Assembly: GCA_039545355.1 (NCBI GenBank)
Contig: BCJJ01000008.1
Location: 744,001 to 808,000, forward strand
DNA from: Trichosporon coremiiforme
Lineage: Eukaryota; Basidiomycota; Tremellomycetes; Trichosporonales; Trichosporonaceae
Length of the DNA stretch: 64,000 bases
Direction of reading: 5' to 3'
How positions within the stretch are numbered: the stretch's first letter is position 1; every line of letters begins with the position of its first letter. The notes below the pieces were generated by a model, which was not told where the DNA came from, made no database searches, and was given only the letters and a program-made list of their open reading frames with translations. Positions 56,169 to 64,000 of this stretch are shown here, piece after piece. Made by a program: the position numbers and the translations under genes.

Positions 56169-57101
56169 TTAACGATGCAGGGTATAGTAGATAACGACGC
56201 CCCTCTCCTCCTCGAGTCCCAGTCCCTCGTCCTGGTGCTTCTTCCACTCTCCACAATCATAGATGACCTCTTCGACCTTGGTCATCTTCAGTCCCCGCTC
56301 CTCCGCCAGCTTCCTGAAGCGATCATGCGGTCCTCGGCCAGTGTGCAGACCCGCCGCGATGTGTGCCGTTCCATCCTTAGCGAGCAGGGAGAGGACAGAG
56401 TCAAGCAGGATACCGTGCGTCTCCGTGCTCCACAGCGTGTCGGCGAGCAGGAGGGAGTATCCCTGGGGAGAAAGGGCGCGCAAGTCGTCCGTCGGCATTC
56501 CCCAGCTATGTCCACGAACGATGACAGGAGACTTGGCGACCTCAACGTTCCGGGCAATGTTGGCAACGACGATCTCATCATCATAGTCCGTGCACACTAC
56601 CACACCTTGTCCCTCGCCAACCAGTCCGTCCTGTTTCCTCCTGAGTCCCGTGACAACGGAGGGAAGACCTGCCCCAGCCCCCAGCTCGAGCACGCTGCCC
56701 CCTGGCCTAATCAGACCCAGACCGATCTTATCGGCAAGATAGACGGCAGCAAGCCAGAGATGTTGCGCCTGTAGCTTTGAGAAGACAGAGGCGGGAGGAG
56801 ATGCGGTCCACACGTCCACTGGCGGCAGGCCCGAGGCCGAGGGTGGGGTGTAGATGTGCGGTTTGCCGCGCGAGGAGGAGAAGCCGATCGGGGGCACGTT
56901 GAAGAGAGACGAGAGGCCCGAGTCGAAGATGTCCAGGTCGTCGTCTTCCTCCTCAGCGTCGGTAGCTGGCGCCGGAGCGGGAGCAGCGGAGGAAGACGTT
57001 GTCGAAGCACCAGCCGATAGACCAGCCGATGGTCCAGCCTCGGGAGTGGAGGTAGAGGCAGAGGAGGCCGCGAGTGGAGGCCGCTCGGCTTGCTCCGCCA
57101 T
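56169..57101 (-). CDS. EFM7: protein N-methyltransferase, EFM7/NNT1-like
   Basis: Seven-beta-strand methyltransferase of METTL21/EFM7 type; yeast Efm7 trimethylates the N-terminus and dimethylates Lys3 of eEF1A. Intronless, 310 residues. After a Ser/Ala/Pro-rich low-complexity N-terminus (residues 1-48) comes DLDIFDSGLSSLFNVPP. Then VFSKLQAQHLWLAAVYLADKI, motif I VLELGAGAGLPSVVTGL, motif II VVVCTDYDDEIVVANI, and LLLADTLWSTETHGILLDS in place of the DxxY-type post-motif, as in NNT1-like proteins. The C-terminus WKKHQDEGLGLEEERGVVIY fits the family. The extended N-terminus is not in yeast Efm7. Substrate assignment is by family only. Confidence 0.82.
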   Translation of the reverse strand: MAEQAERPPLAASSASTSTPEAGPSAGLSAGASTTSSSAAPAPAPATDAEEEDDDLDIFDSGLSSLFNVPPIGFSSSRGKPHIYTPPSASGLPPVDVWTASPPASVFSKLQAQHLWLAAVYLADKIGLGLIRPGGSVLELGAGAGLPSVVTGLRRKQDGLVGEGQGVVVCTDYDDEIVVANIARNVEVAKSPVIVRGHSWGMPTDDLRALSPQGYSLLLADTLWSTETHGILLDSVLSLLAKDGTAHIAAGLHTGRGPHDRFRKLAEERGLKMTKVEEVIYDCGEWKKHQDEGLGLEEERGVVIYYTLHR

Positions 57102-58676
57102 GGTTGTCGTCGGGGGATCGGAGGTGCTTGCCCGAAATGAAAGTCTTGGCGAGTCTCCCGTTTCTGGATGTATGTGGATTGCGGGTGGTGCTGGTTCAAA
57201 ATTCCCACCAAGTTCCCAGGCGGTGATGTAAGAGCTTTCAAAGGATTTAGTGGGTGATAACGACCTGCTGACCTATGCATTGAGGCTCAGTGCGCACGAC
57301 GACAGATGAGTGTGGGTGGAGATCTCGGAGCCAGAAATTTCAATGATATCCACGTGCCGCTGGGCCATTAGCGCGAAATGACGCAACTGCTTCCCCCTGC
57401 TTCTCCTGCCCAGCGTAACGGTAAGCTTTCGCCGTATGAGGAACGAGGAACGAGGAACGAGGAACGGGGTCATGTGCTAGTTGCTGTTCATGTATGACGA
57501 CGGGCGCGACCGGCTCTGGGACGTGCATCCACCCCTCCTCGTGTGATAGCTCGCTGTGAATTGGAGCGAGAGTAGCGGAGACGGCACCGGTGGTGGTGGA
57601 AAGAGAACGTGAGGTGACAAGCGCCATTGGCCGAGTCACGCCGAGGACCCGCGAGTAAGGGACTACTAGCAGCGCTCGGGCCGATCACCCGCTGCACGAT
57701 GCAGGAAGTGGACTGGGTTTGGCGTCTATTAGCGGCATTCCCGGTCGTTCGTTACGCCATCTATCCCAGGATTGTGTCGTATGTTCAACGTGGTCGCCGA
57801 GGGCAGCATGATACATAAGAGTTCGCCCCATCGCCGTAGCTCAGGCTGAGCAATATGACGTCCAGGCTGCGTCGCCGGGACTACTCGACCGCCGGCGTTG
57901 GAGCCATTGTGCTGACCTGGTCCGGCGCCTGAACCACTCACCTCCCCCGTGGATGAGTGAGCGACAGTTGACAGCCGACGGACAAGCGAGACGTTAAAGG
58001 TGGGCCCATAAATTCCAAGCTTTCCAAGCCTTGAGCCTTCTCCGCCTCGCCGCCAGCTCTCTCAGCCTCGTACTCAACCCTACTCAACCCTACTCAAGCC
58101 CTGCTGAGCCGCTGTTATCCGCCTCCCAAGCCAGAACGGCCAAAACGCTTTCAGTCAGCAGACTTTTGGCCCTCACGTTCCCTCCCCGCACTTTCAGCAT
58201 TCAGGTTGGCCCCAGGTTTGCCCAAGTTGGCCTGCGGATCCACGGGCGATAACTCGAAACTCTAAATTGTCTCTGGCTCTCGCTCCCCTCGCTCCGTCCT
58301 TGGAGACTAATTCATCCCCATTCGGATCCAAGCTACCCAACTCCAAAGAGCCTGCCTGAGCCCAGGTCCACCCAGGTCCAGCGATCCCCGCCGCCCACCC
58401 TGAACAAAGTCCTGGGCCTAGTGACGGCAAGAGCCTCAGCAGTCCACGAGTCCACAGTCAATGGCCTACGGCTGCAGCAAGTATCCACAGCCGCAACTTG
58501 ATCGCTTAATATCCCTGCGCCCGTCCGTCGGATGGGGCCCGTCCCATTGCTGACCACCGCCGTGCAAGCATCGCAGCATTGTTCACTCGACCTTCTCTCC
58601 ACACACATACAGCGGGCCAGCGAGCACCACCACATCGCCGACTGCTCTCGACTGCACACAGGAGTGAGAGGACGGC
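57102..58676. promoter_or_regulatory. divergent region EFM7 / aspartic protease
   Basis: 1.57 kb without a supported gene. It contains an AGGAACG tandem repeat (57438-57469, four units) and a TACTCAACCC triplicate (58071-58100), plus many scattered short inverted repeats. Confidence 0.45.
57438..57469. repeat. AGGAACG tandem repeat
   Basis: Four adjacent AGGAACG units about 335 bp upstream of the EFM7-like start codon. Confidence 0.8.
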
Positions 58677-60844
58677 ATGCTGCTCGCGCCAACCCTTGCG
58701 GCGCTCCTCGCCATCGCGGCCGGAGTAGAGGGAGCCCCTACGTCATCGCCGCCATCACCCACCGACAATCCCAGCACGCCCAGCACGACCACCTCGCCGC
58801 TCCCAGTCACGACGGGGAGTACGATCGCGCTCTCCTCCCGTCCTCGACATAGGGACGACAGCTGGAACCCCGACTTGCGGCTGCTGAAATCCCACCTGGC
58901 CACGAGGAGCAAGTACGCCGGTTTACTCGATGGCGCTGGGCGGCAACAGTTACGGAGGGACTGGGAGGGGTACCACGACCTACGACGACGGGAGCTCGAA
59001 AGGAGAGAACTGTGGGAGTGGGACGAGAGGAGAGCGCGGAGACGACGGAACAACGACGAGAAGGGAGCCGAGGTCGGGAACTCGGCGCCGGCTGAGGGGT
59101 ACCCCACTGTGTGAGTACATATGAAGAGCGAGCTGGGACTCGAGGTGAGAGTCGAGCTGGAGCTGCAGCATGCCGAGCACGGTGCTGTCGGCATCAACGC
59201 TGGTCGCGACGAGCAACGCAGTGATAGCTACGTACCGTGGGGCCCGGGTTGTCGGCACCATCGGCAGCGACCGCAGCACCGTGCGCAGCAAGCGCCTCAC
59301 ACAGGATCCACAGAAAAGTTGGGCCCACATGTCCTTCGGGGTCTGTGGAAAGGGGGATCGCCGCCTTCCACCTGTGTAACTTGCGTGGCTTGGAATGCGC
59401 CCAACGCCCCATCCTGCTTTCAATCAAAGGCAGTCACGCATCCGTGACCCCTGCACACAAGCGCCCCATGCTACCCGATCCACCCGAACCCGAACCCGGC
59501 CAAGCTGACCGCAGACTCGCCAACTGGAAAGCAGACCGGATCTACTCGCTCCCCGTGATGATTGGGACGCCGGCGCAGGAGTTTGTCGTCACCATCGACA
59601 CGGGGAGCGCTGCGCTGTGGGTCTACGGGAGTACGTGCAATAGCTCTCTCTGCGCCTCGGCGGGAGGGTACGATGCCGCATTTTCGTCCACCGCCGGACA
59701 ACCCGAGGGCGACATGGAGATCAAGTACGGACAGGGCTCGACCCTCGGTCACTGGATCACCGACACGGTCTCCCTGGGCGGATGGGCCATCACGGGCTTC
59801 GAGTTCGGCTTTGCACACGCCGTGCACGACCAGCCGTGGGACGGCACCGACACATCCGGCATTCTCGGCCTGTCCTGGGGTATGAGCGGGTGGGCGGCGC
59901 CCTTCTGGCAAACACTGGCCGTGCAGGGCGCTTTTGCCGACCCGCGGTTTGGACTCTACCTCGCGCGCGAAAGAGATACCAGGGAAAGCTCTATCAACGG
60001 CCATCCCTCCCACGAGGAGGTTGGGGGTAGTCTGACACTGGGCGGGGTGGACAGCCAGGTCATCGAGGGCGAGGTCACGTACCTCGACGTGAAGAAGACG
60101 CATGACGCGATCACGTTCTGGCGCATCGCGTGCGACGGGTACAGCATCAACGGCCACAGCGAGCCGGCACCAGTGGACGCGATCATCGACAGTGGGACCA
60201 GTTTCATCTACCTCCCCGCAGACGACCATAAGCGGTTCTGGTCGCTTGTGCCGGGGTCTCAAGCCATGCCGTTGGAGGAGTACGGCGCCAACTGGGCGCG
60301 GTACTTCGCCTTTCCGTGCCAGAACGCGAGCGTGATTCAGAGCCTAGAGCTCGCGTTCAAATTCGCAGGACAAGAGTGGAAGATCCAGCCTACCGATCTG
60401 ATCTACCAGCCCATCCAGCAGGGGTCCTTGGACGGGTTCTGCATCGGCGCCGTGCTCGATGGATCAGGTATCGTGGACAATTTCGACGGCGCCTGGCTCG
60501 TCGGCGACGCGTTCCTCAAAAACGTCTACTCTATTTACACGTACGACCCGCCGCGGGTCGGATTCGCCAAGATCAAGTCCGACTTTGACCTCAGGATCGA
60601 GGGGATGGACTGGGTCGACCGCACCCCCGGACATAACAGGACTTTGAGCCCCCCACCAGTGGGCATCAACCAGCAGACGCCCACCAGCGTCATCACAGTT
60701 CCGGCGGCAAGGACCGATGGGCCTGCTAAGAACAGGATCTTCAGCCGCGCTGAGAGAAGGACGGCCCCGACATGGACATGGCCCGGAGTCGGGGTCGGGG
60801 TCGGGACATTAGCGATTATAATCAGTACCACCATTGTCATCTAA
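58677..60844 (+). CDS. secreted pepsin-like aspartic protease, probably GPI-anchored
   Basis: A1-family endopeptidase. Two exons (58677-59110 and 59515-60844) give 587 residues. A signal peptide (MLLAPTLAALLAIAAGVEGA) precedes a Ser/Thr/Pro-rich then Arg-rich propeptide with several dibasic sites (RRRELERRELWEWDERRARR). The mature domain starts around LANWKADRIYSLPVMIGTP. Both catalytic aspartates are present: VVTIDTGSAALWVYG and DAIIDSGTSFIYLP. Between them are YGQGSTLGHWITDTV and DTSGILGLSWG. The C-terminus ends in a hydrophobic stretch (VGTLAIIISTTIVI) after a Ser/Thr/Pro linker, suggesting GPI attachment or membrane anchoring as in yapsins. The 404-nt intron is unusually long; the join GT-A restores PTV-LANW, but an extra exon inside it is possible. 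Confidence 0.85.
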
Positions 60845-61211
60845 ACATTCCTATCTACACGACAACAGCCCTCTACGATCACCATCATCACCCCTTGTCA
60901 CTATATCAATTCAGTTGTAGCAATATCACAGTCAACACCGCTTTTCATGTCATTCCTTGCATTCTTGTGTTCTTGGCGCCAGGTTGGTGGCTCCCACACT
61001 CACACGTCCTCACCGATTGAGGTTGCACTCGGCACCGAACCGTCGACTGGTCATTTGTAGGCCGAGACCGAGCTGAGCGCAAGGTCCCCGGTGCTCTCTC
61101 AATGCCTAAAGCGTGCACAAAGAGTAGAGTGCAAGGTAACATTGATTCTACATTTCACGCTTCTAATGCGTGTTCTACTTGTCTCGGGCTATCGCCTATC
61201 GCCAATGCTAC
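60845..61211. other. convergent intergenic region
   Basis: 367 bp between the stop codons of the aspartic protease and glucosidase II; no supported gene. Confidence 0.5.
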
Positions 61212-64000
61212 TTAGGCAATCACAATCTCCCACTCGTCGACAATCTTGACAGGCGGGTTCTTGATCGTGATCGTGCCGGCGCGGTCGCCCTGCGGTTTCT
61301 CGTAGGAGAACTGGACCTCCTCGCCAGCGACCTTGACAGACTTCGGCGCCTTCTTGGCTCCGAGAATGACCACGCGCTCGACGCCGACATGGGCAATCTT
61401 CTGGGCCCACGCGTTGTCCGTCTTCCACTGGCCTTTGTGGTGCGAGGCGAGCACGCCCTTCTCATACGTGTAGGCGACATGAACAATCTCGCCCTCCTGC
61501 CAGGCGAAGGTCTCGCCGTCGTCGGAGTACAGCTCACCCTGCGCCCTGCCGCCACGCCCAATGGCGACCGTGAGCGTGTACGGGTCCTGCCACATGAGGG
61601 GGGAGGAGCGGCGCACACGCTCGCGCGTGGGGAAGATATGTCCGCCCTCGATGAGGAGGGGGAAGCGGTCAATCGGCGTCGCGATAGTGACGTTCCGCGG
61701 CTTGCTCGACGCAGGGTACACAGTGTGCGTGAAGTAGTCGTAGTACGGCTCATTGTCGGCGAGGTAGACGGAGGTCTCGGTCGCGCCCTCCGTCACGACG
61801 GGCTTGAAGAGCAGTCCCGAAGTGCCGATGTAGTACTGATCGTCGATTGCGAAGCCCTTGCTGTCCGACGGGTGGTAGGCGTACTGCGGCCAGATGACGG
61901 GGTGGCCCTTGGTCGCGGCGTCATGGAACGCGTTGTACCACAGCGGCAGCATCTGGTAACGCAGGCGCAGGACGTCGCGCAGCTGGGACTTCACCGGCTC
62001 CGGGAACAGATACGGTTCGCGGCGCTTCGTGTCGATGTGGGCGTGCGCGCGGAAGAAGGGCATGAACGCGCCCGCCTGGTACCAGCGCGTCAGGATCTCG
62101 GTGGACGGGTTGCCGAAGAAACCTCCGACATCCGAGCCGACAAAGGTGATGCCGGCGACCGAGTTGGAGAGGAACACGGCCGCCTCGCCGGCCAGGTGAG
62201 CCCAGGTGCCGAGGTTGTCGCCGATCCAGACCGCGCCGTAGCGCTGCGAACCGGCGAAGAAGGAGCGGGACAGCACGAAGGGACGCTTAGGCGTTGACTC
62301 GCGAACAGTGATAGCAGCCTGGGTCTGGTTGTGGAACATCATGCCGTTCAGGTTGTGCACGTCGCGGTGCTCCCAGCCGCCGACGTGGCGGTTGTCCTTG
62401 GGCATGGTGATCTCGGGGCCATCGAAGACGGACGGCTCGTTCATGTCGTTCCAGATGTAGAGGGCGGGAGTCGAGTCTGTCCAGACAGGGAAGGAGAACA
62501 TGCGCGTCCACCACTCCCAGCTCTTGGGGTTGAAGAAGTCAACCCAGACACTGGAGCCCGGCCAGCACCAGCCGTCAAAGTTCTCGCCGTCCGCGCGTTT
62601 GATCAGCACGTCGAGCCCCTTGGCGTCAGAGTAGATACGGAACGAGTCCTCCCGCTTGATGTGCGGGTCGACAATGGCGACCATCTTGCGCCCCTTGGAC
62701 GCGACGTCGTCGAGCATCTTGGGCGGGTCAGGGAACGCGGCCTTGTTCCAGTCAAAGTACCGGTGGTGAGGGGCGTACTCGATGTCGAGCCACGTCACGT
62801 CCAGAGGCATGTCGGCCTTGTCGAACTCGTCCTGAACCTCGATGACCTCGTCCTGCGTATTGTAGTTCCAGCGGCACTGGTGGTACGCCGTAGCCCAGTG
62901 CGGCGGCAGCGCGGCGGGACCAGTGAGCGAGGCGTACTGCTCGAAAAGGTCGACGGGGCGGGGACCAGGCAGGATCAGGAAGTCGACGATGCCGCTCTCG
63001 GACACCCAGTGCGTGCGCACAGCGTCCTTGTCGTGCGCAACGTCGACCCAAGTCTCGGAAGCGACGAGGTCGAGCACACCAACGGTCGACTCCTTGCTGT
63101 GCGCATGGATCAGAGGCACAGCACCATACAGAGCCATCGGCGAGTCGGCCTCGTACTCAAAGATGTCGACGTTCCAGAGACGGTAGGGCTCCTTATAGTA
63201 CGCGTCCTCGCCGACGGTGGAAGGCAGCGACAAAGGCGAGGCGTGCTCAGGCAGACCATAGACGTGCTCAACGCCGGGGAAGGTGAAGTCGACGGAGAGA
63301 CCCTCGGGACCTAGTTGTCAGCTTTGGCACCGGGTCACACAGCTCACCCTTAGGCTTCGAGTCAGTCCACTTGCGCCAAGTCTCCTTGAACATGTCCTTG
63401 TCGTCGGTCTCGAACCAGGAGCGGTCAATATCGTCCCCTTTATGGAAGACGACCTGCTCCTCGCCCTCCTCAACCTTGACGTCCTCGGTGCTCTCAGCAG
63501 GCTTCTCCTCCTCCTTGCGGAAGTGCTCGACGTGGAAAAGGGAGCGCTCGTTGAAAACGACCCGGGGCTTGCCGTTGCGCTTCATCGTGATCTGGAGGGG
63601 CTTGTGAATGATGTCGAGCTCGAGCTCCTTGCCCACGCCGTACTTGATGTTGGTGATGCCGGCCTCATTCTTGACGTCGGCTCCGTCCTTGGCAATGCGG
63701 GGCTCTCCCTGGAACACCCACTTTGCTGTCTCGTTGTACCGCTGCAGGCCGGAGGGCGAGTTGACCTCGTCCGCACGCACGCGGACGATGCCCTCCTCGA
63801 GGAGGTCAACACGCATCTCAAAGTTCACATCGGGGTAGAGCGCCGAGTGCAGCGGGAAGGTCCATGAGTAACCGTCGGTGTCGGGGGTACGCTTCGGGTC
63901 GGAGACGGAGTAGGGCGAGGTGAAGTCGGGCTTGGCAGCCTGCTTGTCGGCAATGGCGCGGAGGCGGCGGCAGAACGATGTCTGGTGGCACTCCTTGAAG
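61212..64000 (-). CDS. ROT2: ER glucosidase II alpha subunit (GH31), 5' end outside window
   Basis: Trims the two inner alpha-1,3-glucoses from N-linked glycans in the ER during the calnexin cycle. The window holds the C-terminal ~895 residues; the start lies beyond base 64000. One intron (63346-63312 on the minus strand) joins SKPKG to PEGLSVDFTFPGVEHVYGLP. The GH31 nucleophile is in LYIWNDMNEPSVFDG, and the acid/base region is YGAVWIGDNLGTWAHL. Also seen are TWLDIEYAPHHRYF, GSDVGGFFGNPSTEIL and RAHAHIDTKRREPYLF. The N-terminal visible segment (FKECHQTSFCRRLRA, then SPYSVSD) matches the mature N-terminus of glucosidase II alpha, so only the signal peptide and a few residues are probably missing. 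It ends KIVDEWEIVIA; no HDEL is present, as expected for a subunit retained through its beta partner. Confidence 0.95.

Noticed and set aside
61170..63314. Plus-strand ORFs of 375 and 327 codons
   Set aside because: Antisense to glucosidase II alpha, whose GH31 motifs fix the real frame.

Overview
The window is nuclear DNA from a basidiomycete yeast. Genes are dense, GC-rich and broken by many very short introns (about 36-80 nt) that start GTGAGT/GTAAGT, carry a CTGAC or CTAAC branch site and end in CAG. The protein set, the adjacent divergent fatty acid synthase genes and the intron style point to Tremellomycetes, plausibly Trichosporonales. That placement is inference; no rRNA or other marker gene is present. 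No CRISPR array, insertion sequence, recognisable viral gene, tRNA or rRNA gene was seen.

Layout. 1-10.1 kb: NAA15 (NatA auxiliary subunit), CLP1 (RNA 5'-kinase family 3'-end factor), a UBE2W-type ubiquitin-conjugating enzyme, AP-1 sigma, a METTL3/IME4-type m6A methyltransferase and NCS6/CTU1 (tRNA 2-thiolation). 10.8-19.1 kb: a charged protein of unknown function, a putative mitochondrial helical-repeat protein, an RBM39-like SR splicing factor and the lysosomal/vacuolar GTPase ARL8. 19.1-26.2 kb is poorer in recognisable genes. It holds a minus-strand array of at least nine intron-like units with no matching ORF (possible spliced non-coding RNA), a small orphan ORF, and a low-complexity protein gene whose reading frame appears to switch. 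26.9-36.4 kb: a Gfo/Idh/MocA oxidoreductase, an HDHD5/CECR5-type HAD phosphatase, a DUF1764 protein, PEX16 and a TBC-domain RabGAP. 37.2-52 kb: the two fatty acid synthase genes, divergent around a 2.5-kb intergenic region. 53-64 kb: glycine cleavage H protein, a TUG/UBX4-like UBX protein, an EFM7-type protein methyltransferase, a secreted probably GPI-anchored aspartic protease, and ER glucosidase II alpha (its 5' end lies outside the window).

The strongest observation is the subunit boundary of the fatty acid synthase. One polypeptide carries AT-ER-DH-MPT-ACP plus the N-terminal structural part of the ketoreductase region; the other starts inside the ketoreductase region and carries KR-KS-PPT. 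The phosphopantetheinyl transferase and the ACP it serves are therefore on different chains, unlike the yeast alpha/beta split. Other points: a UBE2W start codon apparently split by a 38-nt intron, microexons (17, 18, 22 and 29 nt; terminal coding exons of 8 and 9 nt), NAGNAG acceptors, in-frame introns that could be retained, and very long antisense ORFs that follow from codon bias.

Exon models were built by hand from splice motifs and family resemblance. For most genes the summed exon length was checked to be a multiple of three; NCS6, the UBX protein, the HAD phosphatase and the partial glucosidase II alpha were not checked that way. No alignment or RNA data were available.
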